64,000 nucleotides of DNA from a candidate division CSSED10-310 bacterium. GTDB taxonomy: Bacteria > CSSED10-310 > JAFGJC01. Location: the NCBI GenBank assembly GCA_016927905.1, contig JAFGLW010000026.1, positions 107,586 through 171,585 on the forward strand, written 5' to 3'. A program made the position numbers and the translations under genes. Each line of letters opens with the position of its first letter. Positions within the stretch are counted from its first letter, which is position 1. The notes beneath the pieces were generated by a model. The model saw only the letters and a list, made by a program, of their open reading frames with translations, was not told where the DNA came from and searched no databases. Positions 34,163 to 42,415 of the stretch are shown piece after piece.

Positions 34163-34609
34163 ATGGAATCGGCACAGCATGGGGATATGACTCGGTGTCC
34201 GCTGTGCGGGAAGGAAACGAAAACATTCCGGGACAAGGAGACTGAGCCGGCTTTCTGCCCTGTGTGCCTTTTCCCCCTGAGAGCGAATGTGGCGATTCCT
34301 CTGGGCGACAGCAACCTGCTGAAATACATAGAAATTTCCCGTCACCGGATGGTGATCCTCTTCTGGGCGGCATACGATACCAACAGCATGACTTTTCTGG
34401 AATTGTTTGATGATACCGCAGCCGTGATGGAATCGACGACCGTACTGGTCAAGATGGATGTGGCGATGAATCCGGAGATGAAACGGAATTTTTCCATTCA
34501 GATGCTGCCCACGCTGGTTGTCACGGAACACGGAAGGGAGATCAACCGGGTTCTGGGATCCCTGACCCGGTTTGAACTGGAACGGTTGATCGAAACCGGC
34601 GGGGTGTAA
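34163..34609 (+). CDS. Zinc-ribbon plus thioredoxin-fold protein lacking the CxxC pair
   Basis: About 148 residues. The N-terminus has a four-Cys ribbon (RCPLCGKET...AFCPVCLFPL). The remainder (about 50-148) follows the thioredoxin pattern: strand MVILFWAAYDTNSM where WCxxC is expected, helix ELFDDTAAVMES, strand TVLVKMDVAMN, the cis-Pro motif IQMLPTLVVTEHGRE, and a last helix LTRFELERLIE. Both redox cysteines are replaced, so it is probably a binding or structural subunit, not a reductase. The start at 34163 directly abuts the previous stop; ATG 34187 is an alternative. Last gene of the operon, cytosolic by sequence. Confidence 0.75.
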   Translation: MESAQHGDMTRCPLCGKETKTFRDKETEPAFCPVCLFPLRANVAIPLGDSNLLKYIEISRHRMVILFWAAYDTNSMTFLELFDDTAAVMESTTVLVKMDVAMNPEMKRNFSIQMLPTLVVTEHGREINRVLGSLTRFELERLIETGGV

Positions 34610-34614
34610 GGAAT

Positions 34615-34956
34615 TTATTTGAATTTATACAGGGTCACCTGGTCGCGGTCGTATTCCAATCCCAGAACCAGTTGACCGTCTTCGTCTGCAATATGCTTTA
34701 TGACTCCCTCCAGGCTGACCAGACGCCCGTTCATGTCCATGTCTATCCGGAGTTTCCCGTCTTTGAGTGATGAGAGGGCTTCCCTTGGATCGAATCGAAC
34801 GGCTGCTCCCTCTCTGCTGATATTGACCAGTTCCCCCCGGTGTTCAAGCATGAACTTGACCCGGATGGGTTTGGACAGGTCCTGTCGATCGATCACACGG
34901 CGTTCCCGATCATTCGTACCGCAATCGTTTTGACTCTTTTTGGATCGCTCCGTCAT
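34615..34956 (-). CDS. PilZ-domain protein
   Basis: A single PilZ domain of about 113 residues. The c-di-GMP contact motifs are present: RRVIDR (RxxxR, residues 20-24) and later LVNISREGAAVRF ([DN]xSxxG). The rest follows the beta-barrel pattern (LEGVIKHIADEDGQLVLGLEY). The start is ATG 34956 with GGGGAGGGCATCAG; a longer GTG start at 34980 is in front of the site. It lies five bases after the stop of the membrane operon, convergent to it, and downstream of the TGS GTPase. It probably senses c-di-GMP, which fits the HD-GYP protein at 47.7 kb. Confidence 0.82.
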   Translation of the reverse strand: MTERSKKSQNDCGTNDRERRVIDRQDLSKPIRVKFMLEHRGELVNISREGAAVRFDPREALSSLKDGKLRIDMDMNGRLVSLEGVIKHIADEDGQLVLGLEYDRDQVTLYKFK

Positions 34957-34995
34957 CTGATGCCCTCCCCTGAAATTCACTGTGATCGCCGCCTG

Positions 34996-35973
34996 CTATA
35001 CCTTGAATTCGATCACATCGCCTTCCGTCAGCACATAATCTCTCTGAACCCGCTGCCCGTCAAATTTGCCGGCTCCCCACACCCGGGCGAATTTCAATTC
35101 CTGAACAAAATCCTTGTGGATTTCCTCCGCCGCATCCAGAAGAACGGAACCGCGGCGAAGCACGATGGGTTGATCCCTATTCGGTTCTTTGCCAGGCGCT
35201 TTCGTATAGACGCGGATCAGGTCCAGGAATTCATAGATGGACCGGCCGAGTTTGGCGGCATCAACCGGATTGAATGTGCTCAATGGCAGAATACTGAAAT
35301 CGGGATACTCCTCTTGAAGAATCTCCAGTGAAACGGAAGCATCGGCGTGATCCGTCTTGTTGGCCAGAATGAGTGCCGGAAGTTTGACGGTGCTTCCGTG
35401 ATACAGGGCCCGGTCGATATGGTTCACCAGCTCGATTTTGGCTGTTTTCAGCCGTTGAATCACGATATCCAGTCCGGCGATGTCGTCCAGACCCACAACC
35501 GGCAGTACGAGTTCCGCGACCCGCACCAGGCTGGGTATCCAGGTCTCCATGAATTCGCTCGATATGGGCGGCAGATCGATCAGCTGGAAAGAGATATTTT
35601 CGTACCGAAGCATTCCGGGCATTGGTTTGACGGTCGTGTAGGGATAATCGCCCACGACCGCGGGGGCATTGGTGAAATTGGACAGGATTGAGGATTTACC
35701 CGAGTTGGGGGGGCCGACCAGAACGCACTGGGCGCAACCCTCCCTGGCCGGATGCAGGGATGGACCCTTGCGCCCTGTTTTCTTCTTCTGCTCCAGAATA
35801 CCCCTCGTTTTGGAAAGCCGCCGTTTGATGTCGGCGCGCATCTTTTCGGTTCCCTTGTGTTTGGGAATGGTCCGAAGCATCTCCTCGAGCGCTTCGATAC
35901 GATCTTCCGGAGTTTTCGCCTGTTTGAATCTTGCTTCTGCAGCCAGATAATCCGGAGTCAAATTGGCGGGCAC
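34996..35973 (-). CDS. TGS-domain GTPase, DRG/Obg-related
   Basis: About 325 residues. A charged helical N-terminus (RFKQAKTPEDRIEALEEML) leads to the G domain: G1 GPPNSGKSS, a DYPYTTVKPMPGML switch region typical of DRG/Obg proteins, G3 written DLPP instead of DxPG, and G4 NKTD. The last about 75 residues are a TGS domain ending VQRDYVLTEGDVIEF. The family works on ribosomes or translation in archaea and eukaryotes; bacterial copies are rarer and unassigned. The start is GTG 35973 with CAGGAGGTTGGAA, decisive over a longer frame to 36051. The altered G3 suggests weak or unusual hydrolysis. Confidence 0.88.
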   Translation of the reverse strand: MPANLTPDYLAAEARFKQAKTPEDRIEALEEMLRTIPKHKGTEKMRADIKRRLSKTRGILEQKKKTGRKGPSLHPAREGCAQCVLVGPPNSGKSSILSNFTNAPAVVGDYPYTTVKPMPGMLRYENISFQLIDLPPISSEFMETWIPSLVRVAELVLPVVGLDDIAGLDIVIQRLKTAKIELVNHIDRALYHGSTVKLPALILANKTDHADASVSLEILQEEYPDFSILPLSTFNPVDAAKLGRSIYEFLDLIRVYTKAPGKEPNRDQPIVLRRGSVLLDAAEEIHKDFVQELKFARVWGAGKFDGQRVQRDYVLTEGDVIEFKV

Positions 35974-35995
35974 TTCCAACCTCCTGAAAAACAAT

Positions 35996-36024
35996 ATTTT
36001 ATCAAAAGAGAATTGAATTTCGAA
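35996..36024 (-). promoter_or_regulatory. Candidate promoter for the TGS GTPase gene
   Basis: Reading the minus strand, TTCGAA (36019-36024) and TAAAAT (35996-36001) are 17 bases apart. The -10 is good and the -35 weak. It sits 23 bases before the GTG start. Confidence 0.3.
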
Positions 36025-36052
36025 ATAAAAGTCGGAATCTTTGCCCTGCATC

Positions 36053-36081
36053 TTGACTCATGCGTCTTTCAACGCTAAATC
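36053..36081 (+). promoter_or_regulatory. Candidate sigma70-type promoter for the repeat-kinase gene
   Basis: TTGACT (36053-36058) and TAAATC (36076-36081) with a 17-base spacer end 16 bases before ATG 36098. The short leader still holds the GGGGAAGT ribosome site. Confidence 0.4.
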
Positions 36082-36097
36082 TTGTGCGGGGAAGTCC

Positions 36098-38371
36098 ATG
36101 GGCCAGAATCTCCTGAAAGAAGCCAACAAACTCCACCAGAAAGGTGAATATCTGGATGCCGGAGATTTGTATAAGGCGGCCGGGAAATACGAGAAAGCGC
36201 TGAGCATGTATATGAAAGTCCACGCATACAACCGCAGCGCACCCCTTCTGGAATGGCTGGGCAGGACCAAGGAGGCAGCCCGGCATTACGCCAAAAACGG
36301 GCAGTATCTGAAATCAGCGGAATTGTTCAAATCCGCCAAGGATTACCTCGAAGCGGGTGCGATGTACCGCAATGCCGAAATCCCTCTGTTTGCTGCGGAG
36401 ATGTTTGAAAATGCTTCCGCTTACTCCGAAGCGGCTCTGATGTATGAACAGGCGCGCGATTTCGTCAGAGCCGGGGATCTTTATTTGGAGCGGGGAATGT
36501 ACGGGAAAGCCGTATTCTGCTTCAACAAGATTCTCGAAAACAAGATGTACGTCATAAAACTCGATGAAGGCGAATCCTCCATCGAACCGCAACTGCAGTT
36601 GAAATGCGGCCGGGCATATGAACAACTCAGGAAATTCGATCAGGCGGCCGAATGTTACTTCAAGGCCGGTGCCGTGCAGGAAGCAGTCCGAGTATGCCGG
36701 GCGGGGGGTGACTTGGCCAAAGCGGCCCATTACCTGGAATCATCCCGGATGTGGCAGGAGGCTTCCGAGATTTATTCCGAAATCGGTAAGGCGGAGAAAT
36801 CGCGACAACTTCAGATTCGAAGCTTGATGAATCTGGATAAGTTTCTGGAAGCGGCCGAATTGGCGGACGACAGCGGTGAATTCAGGGTAGCTGCCGAAGC
36901 TTATGAATATGCCAAAGAATACGCCAAAGCAGGTGAAATGTTCCGCCTGATCGGTAAAATGGATAAAGCAGCCGAGATGTACCTGCTTGCCGGCAAGGTC
37001 CTGGAAGCCGCCGTTCTGTATGAACAGACCGGCGACCTACGCCAGGCGGCCGAGCTGAGAGAGCAGCTGCATGAATACGATAAGGCCGCCGAATTGTATG
37101 CATTGACAGGTGAGGCCGCCAAGTCCGGGAAGCTTTACCTGGAATCCGGTCAGCTGGACGACGCCATCCGCGTTCTGCAAAATGCATGGTCGCAGGATCA
37201 GAAGGATCCCCAGGTCCGCAATATGCTGGGATTGGCATTCCTGCGCAGAGGAAATGTGGAAATCGCATTCGACAGCTATCTGAAACAGATGATCGATGAA
37301 CCCGTCACAGCCGATAATATCGAGCTGTTTTATGCGGCTGGAATCGGTCTGGATGAACACCACATGCCGGAACAGGCCCTGAAATTTTTCGAGCGCCTGT
37401 CGGCGTACGATCTTCACTATCAAGACGTGAAATCAAAAACAGCGGAACTGACTTCGATCGTCCGGAATCTGAAATCCAGCAAATCCACCACCACGGTACC
37501 CCATCAGTTCACTCCGGGGAAAGTGGTCGCGGACCGTTATGTCATCAAGGGCAAAGTGGGATCCGGCGGCATGGGCGTGGTCTACCGGGCGAAGGACAGA
37601 GAACTGGATATCGAAGTCGCGCTGAAAGTTTTGAAACCGAAATACAGCAACGATCCCGAGATGATTCAACGGTTCAAACAGGAGGTGACCCTGGCCCGGC
37701 AGATCCTTCATGAAAACGTCATCCGGCTGTTCGATTTCGATAAAATACACAACCTGCTTTATATTTCGATGGAGTTTTTCCCCAATTTCAACTTGAAATC
37801 CATCATGAAATCTCAGAAACCGATGCCCGTGGATGACATCATCCGGATTATCACTCAGGTCTGTCACGGACTCTGGGCCGCTCACCGCCGGGGAATCGTG
37901 CACCGGGATATCAAACCGCAGAACATCCTCATCAATGACGAAGGCATCGTGAAACTGGTCGATTTCGGGATCGCAACGGTGATCGGTCCGGCATCCTGGT
38001 CGGAAGTGGAATTCGTTGTGGGAACCCCTGAATATATGAGCCCTGAGCAGGCAAGGGGCGAACCGACCGATACCCGAAGCGACATATACTCCCTGGGCGC
38101 AATACTGTACGAGATGGCATGCGGAGTTCCGCCGTTCAGCAATCCGGATTCATTCCAGGTTTTGATTGATCAAGTCGAGTCCGAGCCGGTTCCGCCGTTC
38201 GAACGGAACGTGGATCTGCCTCGGTGGTTAAACGATCTGATCCTGAAATGCCTGGAAAAAGATCCGGACAGACGGTACGATTCCGTTCAATTCATCGAAA
38301 GACAGCTGGCGACGTGTGGGCTGGCGGAGTTGATGCTCCAGGCCGGTGACGAAGATGATACCTTGTTTTGA
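36098..38371 (+). CDS. Ser/Thr protein kinase with long N-terminal repeat array
   Basis: About 757 residues. Residues 1 to about 455 are a helical repeat array with about 20-residue units of the form A-x-x-Y-x-x-A-G-x-x-x-K-A-A-x-L-Y (YLDAGDLYKAAGKYEKAL; YDKAAELYALTGEAAKSG), a TPR/SEL1-like solenoid. The kinase domain begins about residue 478 (KGKVGSGGMGVVYRA), with EVALKVLKP, HRDIKPQN (about 602), VDFGIAT and GTPEYMSPEQARGEP; all catalytic residues are present. There is no membrane span. Its layout is the reverse of the 22.5-25.0 kb kinase. The start is ATG 36098; the upstream frame to 36041 lies before the promoter. It converges on an FHA gene with six bases between stops. Confidence 0.92.
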   Translation: MGQNLLKEANKLHQKGEYLDAGDLYKAAGKYEKALSMYMKVHAYNRSAPLLEWLGRTKEAARHYAKNGQYLKSAELFKSAKDYLEAGAMYRNAEIPLFAAEMFENASAYSEAALMYEQARDFVRAGDLYLERGMYGKAVFCFNKILENKMYVIKLDEGESSIEPQLQLKCGRAYEQLRKFDQAAECYFKAGAVQEAVRVCRAGGDLAKAAHYLESSRMWQEASEIYSEIGKAEKSRQLQIRSLMNLDKFLEAAELADDSGEFRVAAEAYEYAKEYAKAGEMFRLIGKMDKAAEMYLLAGKVLEAAVLYEQTGDLRQAAELREQLHEYDKAAELYALTGEAAKSGKLYLESGQLDDAIRVLQNAWSQDQKDPQVRNMLGLAFLRRGNVEIAFDSYLKQMIDEPVTADNIELFYAAGIGLDEHHMPEQALKFFERLSAYDLHYQDVKSKTAELTSIVRNLKSSKSTTTVPHQFTPGKVVADRYVIKGKVGSGGMGVVYRAKDRELDIEVALKVLKPKYSNDPEMIQRFKQEVTLARQILHENVIRLFDFDKIHNLLYISMEFFPNFNLKSIMKSQKPMPVDDIIRIITQVCHGLWAAHRRGIVHRDIKPQNILINDEGIVKLVDFGIATVIGPASWSEVEFVVGTPEYMSPEQARGEPTDTRSDIYSLGAILYEMACGVPPFSNPDSFQVLIDQVESEPVPPFERNVDLPRWLNDLILKCLEKDPDRRYDSVQFIERQLATCGLAELMLQAGDEDDTLF

Positions 38372-38377
38372 ACCGGC

Positions 38378-39112
38378 TCAATCGTCGGTATCGTAATGGT
38401 GCGCTTCATCGATCTGACGGCATGCTTCCAGTAAGATGCCCATCGTGGGTTCGCTCACCGTTCGAACGTCGGTGAACACGTCGTTCTTGAATTCATATTG
38501 ACCCTGTGTAAGGTTCAAGATTGCCACGACAGCCTGTGACCCGATCAGATCGCCGTAGACCGCATGAAGAATTTCACCGTCTTTGAAATACAGGTTGGCC
38601 GTCGGAGTGCTTTTATCCTCCCGCTCAACAAGAAGCAGACCCGTTTTCAGGCACTGCGAAAGCGTCTGCACGACTTCGGTCAGGGTCAACGTCATGAGAT
38701 CTCCCGAAAAACCCTTGTCGCTGAACCGGATACCCAGATCCGTATCCACCACGGTGACCTGGCTGGAGATCTTTCCGCGTTCTTTCAGAAGCATCTTTTC
38801 AATGTCCATCTCGGATGCTTTCCGCACGATTGCTTCATAGCCGCCGATCTTAATGATATCGCCGTCCTTGAGCGGTGAAAAATCAATGCGTTTATTGTTC
38901 AGAAATGTTCCGTTCCGGCTGCTGAGATCCTTCAGAAAGAAATGTCCCGTATCCCACTGAATCATTGCGTGCTGCCGGGAGACAAGCAGGTCGTTCAGAA
39001 CGAGATCGTTGTACTTCTCCCGCCCGATCGTGATCGGTTGTCTTGGATTCAGGCGGATGGTCTTCATGTCCGGACTGACCAGAAAAAAGCATGAATCGAA
39101 GCCTGTATTCAC
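38378..39112 (-). CDS. FHA plus DUF4388 (PATAN) protein
   Basis: About 244 residues. The FHA domain (about 15-95) has ITIGREKYNDLVLNDLLVSR, the QHAMIQW strand and LSSRNGTFLNNKRI, so phosphothreonine binding is intact. The second half (about 130-235) is a PATAN/DUF4388 domain (FSGDLMTLTLTEVVQTLSQC...GLLLVERE...LYFKDGEILHAVYG), common in delta-proteobacterial regulators. The pair probably couples kinase output to a partner protein. Start GTG 39112 is preferred because GGGAGG lies nine bases ahead; TTG 39139 would begin inside that site. It ends next to the repeat-kinase gene tail-to-tail. Confidence 0.87.
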   Translation of the reverse strand: MNTGFDSCFFLVSPDMKTIRLNPRQPITIGREKYNDLVLNDLLVSRQHAMIQWDTGHFFLKDLSSRNGTFLNNKRIDFSPLKDGDIIKIGGYEAIVRKASEMDIEKMLLKERGKISSQVTVVDTDLGIRFSDKGFSGDLMTLTLTEVVQTLSQCLKTGLLLVEREDKSTPTANLYFKDGEILHAVYGDLIGSQAVVAILNLTQGQYEFKNDVFTDVRTVSEPTMGILLEACRQIDEAHHYDTDD

Positions 39113-39198
39113 CCGTGGTTTTCCTCCCGTTCCGCTCAATTTTCACTATATCCAAACCGGATCCAGGAAACAATAATCGGTTCACCGGCCTGAACCGG

Positions 39199-42108
39199 TC
39201 AGCTTGACGATCGGGCGGCGTGGAGATTGAGACCGCGGGCTGCCAGGGGAAATCCATATGCCTGAGCGATCAGGGCGGCGGGATGAATCGCCGGGATCGA
39301 TGTCGCCTGCTGGAACTGCATCCTGCAGGTTCCGCAAGGGGTCACGATGAAATCGGGCTGGAATCGTTTGATTTCGATAAACAACGGGCGGCCGATCCTC
39401 ATAGACAGATCGAAATGATCCCGGCGCATCCCGAAAGTGCCCGCAATTCCGCAGCATTCCGGCGCCAGCGGATGTATAACGAGACCGGGTATCAATCTCA
39501 GCAGTTTGAGGGGAAGTTCGCCGATGGATAACGCCCTGGCGTGACATGGTTGATGCACTGCAATCCGGTGGTGAAGCGTATGGAAATTCAGGTCCAGATT
39601 CCCCCGGGTCAAAAACCGGATGAGCAGTTCATGGATGTCGATCATGTTATCTGCAACTTTCCGGGATTCCGCCGTTTCGAGCAGCAGGGGATATTCATGG
39701 CGTATGGCCATCTGGCAGCTGGGTGCCCCGGAGACAATGGTGTACCCTCTCAGAACCAGGTCGTGAAGAATGTCAACGTTGAATTGCGCGTCTTTCAGAA
39801 CCCCGTTTCTCAGTCCGGCGGACAATCCGGCAATTCCGCAGCATCGCGTGTTCGGGATCAGGGGATGAATGTCATGAACACTCAAAATGTCGCGTATCGG
39901 TTCAAATTCACCGGAAGGATCTTGAAAATCAGCAAAACAACCCGGGAAATATGCAATCGGCTGGGAACCCGCAGTCGAACCGGCCGCGTTATCAATCGGG
40001 TTCGAGGTGCGCTGGTGAAATTCAGGTAATCCACGGCGCATATCGATTCCGGCGGTTTTTTCCAGGACCTTGCGCGCAAGCCGGTTTCCAAGGAGACGGT
40101 TGGCCAGTTGCGGTTGGACCGATCCGATCTTTCCCATCCGCCCGGAGGATGTGACGATCCGATCGGCAACCGGTGTTCCCCAATCCTCCCGATGCACCCA
40201 TTTGGCTGTTTGGACGATATAAGGAATATTGACCCCCGATGGACATTCGTTCAGGCAGGTGCCGCACGCGATACAGGTGTCCAGCAGGGCTTTCTCCTCC
40301 GGTCCGACCCCTCCCATGGTTTCCACCGCGCTGTTGGTGATCAGCCAGGAAATCAGATTCGCCTTGGCGCGGGGTGTCGCCATTTCGTCACCGGTAGCCC
40401 GAAACACGGGACAATAAGCGCGACAAGCGCCGCAGCCGCTGCAATGAGCCAGATTTTCCAGGACTTTCGGTTCGCACAACGGGTTGAGAAAATTCCCGGA
40501 CCGGGCCAGGTCGAACACTTTGAGATTGTCGGACAGGCGGAACCGTTTGCCTCCCACTATGATTCCGGGATTGAGAATCCCGTCGGGATCAAACAGGCGT
40601 TTGACATCTTCAAACGCGCAGTAGGCCGATTCAAACATCTCCGGCAGCATCGGGCTTCGAATCAAGCCATCTCCATGCTCCCCGGAAAGACTTCCGTTAA
40701 GGGATTTGATCAGCCGGGCGGTGTCACGGGCAATCCGTTCCATCTGTTCCCGGAAATCGGGCCGGGTGATGTCCATGAACGGGTTGACATGAATGTTTCC
40801 ATTGCCGGCGTGACCGAAAATGACTCCGGTCAGGCCGTGCCTGTCGAGGATGTGGTGCAGTCCGTGGATATACGCGGGAAGATTTTCAACCGGAACCGTT
40901 CCGTCTTCGATGAAACGGGCCGGATACAGCGGTGGCGGGATCCGGTTCAGTATGGGGCTGGCGGCATTCCGTATCCGGGTCAGGCGTACGTTTTCTTCGG
41001 GCTCGACACCTTTTCTGACTGACAGAACCGGGCACCCCGGCCCGATCAACTCGGATTCGAGCCTGCTCATGCGATCCAGGATTTCTTCCCGGGAATCACC
41101 GTCAAATTCGACAAGCAGCATGACCTTGAGATTCCGGGGCAGGGGTATTCCAACCTCGAAAGCGCTTTTCCGGACCAGATTGATAAAAGTGTGCTCCATT
41201 ATTTCCAGCATGCTGGGTTCATGGTCCCGGGCGACAATGACGACTTCTCCAGCCGCTTCAAGCGATTCACAGAACAAAAGCATCAAACCGGTGTGTAACG
41301 GCTTCGGGGTAACCTGGAGTTCTATTTCCGTGAAGAGCGCCAGCGTGCCTTCCGATGCCGCCAGCATCGTTGCCAGATCGATGGAACCATTTCCGGGAGC
41401 TGCATCCCGGATCAGATAACCGCTTGAATTTTTGGAAGTGCGGGGCAGGTGTAAATCCAGATCCTGCCGGTACCGGGTCAGAATGTCGTCCATTCCCCGG
41501 ACAAGGCCGTTCAGGCGATCCCCCGGGCAGTCTCCGGGAACCATGTTCCGGGTGAACAACGCTTCCGAACCATCGCTCATGACCGCGGATACTGATAGGA
41601 TGTGGTCTTTGGTCGCGCCGTATTTTAAGGAGTGAGCGCCGGCGGCATTGTTTCCGATCATTCCGCCCACGGTACAATATCGGTTGCTCGACGGATCCGG
41701 CGGAAAGAAAAGGTTGTATCCCGACAGCGCCCGGTTCAGATCGTGTTGCACGACTCCCGGCTCCAGCCTGACTTTTTTTCGTTCGGAATCGATGGATAAA
41801 ATCCGGTTCATATATCGTGAAAAATCCAGGATCAATCCGCTGCCCAACGCACTGCCCGTCCGACCCACGCCCGCGCCCCGGGCGGTGACCGGTATATTGA
41901 AATCACGCGCAATGCCGATGACGGTGGAGACGTCATCACCATCGCGGGGACAAACGACACCCATCGGGAAAATACGGTACATGCAGGCCGCGGTTGAATA
42001 CTGCAGCCGGGAGTGAGAATCGAAGTTGAAATCTCCCTGGATTTTTTCTTTTAACGCCCGGCTGAGTTTTTTGATCAGATTGCGGGAAACCGACGGCATC
42101 AAGTGCAT
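39199..42108 (-). CDS. FAD-linked oxidase fused to 4Fe-4S/CCG reductase (YdiJ-like)
   Basis: About 969 residues. The N-terminal half is a PCMH-type FAD domain (PVTARGAGVGRTGSALGSGL; GGMIGNNAAGAHSLKYGATK) with the C-terminal FAD-oxidase cap (GLTGVIFGHAGNGNIHVNPF; SGEHGDG). Then two ferredoxin-like clusters, CSGCGACRAYCP and CIACGTCLNECP, and two CCG domains (PGCFADFQDPSG...RCCGIAG; HQPCHARALS...ECCGIAG). This matches large D-2-hydroxyacid dehydrogenases such as YdiJ, which pass electrons from D-lactate or 2-hydroxyglutarate to the quinone pool. The substrate is not readable. Start ATG 42108 overlaps the MTH1187 gene by ten bases; ATG 42099 (TGATG) is equally possible. Confidence 0.92.
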   Translation of the reverse strand: MHLMPSVSRNLIKKLSRALKEKIQGDFNFDSHSRLQYSTAACMYRIFPMGVVCPRDGDDVSTVIGIARDFNIPVTARGAGVGRTGSALGSGLILDFSRYMNRILSIDSERKKVRLEPGVVQHDLNRALSGYNLFFPPDPSSNRYCTVGGMIGNNAAGAHSLKYGATKDHILSVSAVMSDGSEALFTRNMVPGDCPGDRLNGLVRGMDDILTRYRQDLDLHLPRTSKNSSGYLIRDAAPGNGSIDLATMLAASEGTLALFTEIELQVTPKPLHTGLMLLFCESLEAAGEVVIVARDHEPSMLEIMEHTFINLVRKSAFEVGIPLPRNLKVMLLVEFDGDSREEILDRMSRLESELIGPGCPVLSVRKGVEPEENVRLTRIRNAASPILNRIPPPLYPARFIEDGTVPVENLPAYIHGLHHILDRHGLTGVIFGHAGNGNIHVNPFMDITRPDFREQMERIARDTARLIKSLNGSLSGEHGDGLIRSPMLPEMFESAYCAFEDVKRLFDPDGILNPGIIVGGKRFRLSDNLKVFDLARSGNFLNPLCEPKVLENLAHCSGCGACRAYCPVFRATGDEMATPRAKANLISWLITNSAVETMGGVGPEEKALLDTCIACGTCLNECPSGVNIPYIVQTAKWVHREDWGTPVADRIVTSSGRMGKIGSVQPQLANRLLGNRLARKVLEKTAGIDMRRGLPEFHQRTSNPIDNAAGSTAGSQPIAYFPGCFADFQDPSGEFEPIRDILSVHDIHPLIPNTRCCGIAGLSAGLRNGVLKDAQFNVDILHDLVLRGYTIVSGAPSCQMAIRHEYPLLLETAESRKVADNMIDIHELLIRFLTRGNLDLNFHTLHHRIAVHQPCHARALSIGELPLKLLRLIPGLVIHPLAPECCGIAGTFGMRRDHFDLSMRIGRPLFIEIKRFQPDFIVTPCGTCRMQFQQATSIPAIHPAALIAQAYGFPLAARGLNLHAARSSS

Positions 42109-42404
42109 ATATCCCGGTTCAAATGATGTTTGATGGACTCCAGCTTTCCAGTCAATCGGTGTTCGGATTCTTTCCGGTCATCGATATGGATGTTGGTGAT
42201 GACTCGGTTGTGTTCCGACCGCATCTTCCGGTGGCAGGTGCCGATCAGATTCATGATCTGATCCCACGACCCCTCCACGATCGTCCCCATGGCGTGGGTT
42301 TGATACGGCAGGTTGCTGCGATCGATGATATCGATGATTTCCGACACGGCTTTACCTACTGATTCGCCCGATCCGATCGGTGAAATTGAGAATTGACACA
42401 ACAT
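42099..42404 (-). CDS. MTH1187/YqgV family protein, thiamine-binding type
   Basis: About 101 residues of the DUF77/MTH1187 family, small ferredoxin-like-fold tetramers. The diagnostic stretches are SISPIGSGESVGKAVSEIID, SNLPYQTHAMGTIVEG and the C-terminal basic helix. Yeast and bacterial members bind thiamine-like ligands. Ribosome site AGGAAACGCATCC precedes ATG 42404. Overlap with the FAD/Fe-S gene suggests co-translation, so a link with that oxidoreductase is possible but unproven. Confidence 0.87.
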   Translation of the reverse strand: MLCQFSISPIGSGESVGKAVSEIIDIIDRSNLPYQTHAMGTIVEGSWDQIMNLIGTCHRKMRSEHNRVITNIHIDDRKESEHRLTGKLESIKHHLNRDICT

Positions 42405-42415
42405 GGATGCGTTTC

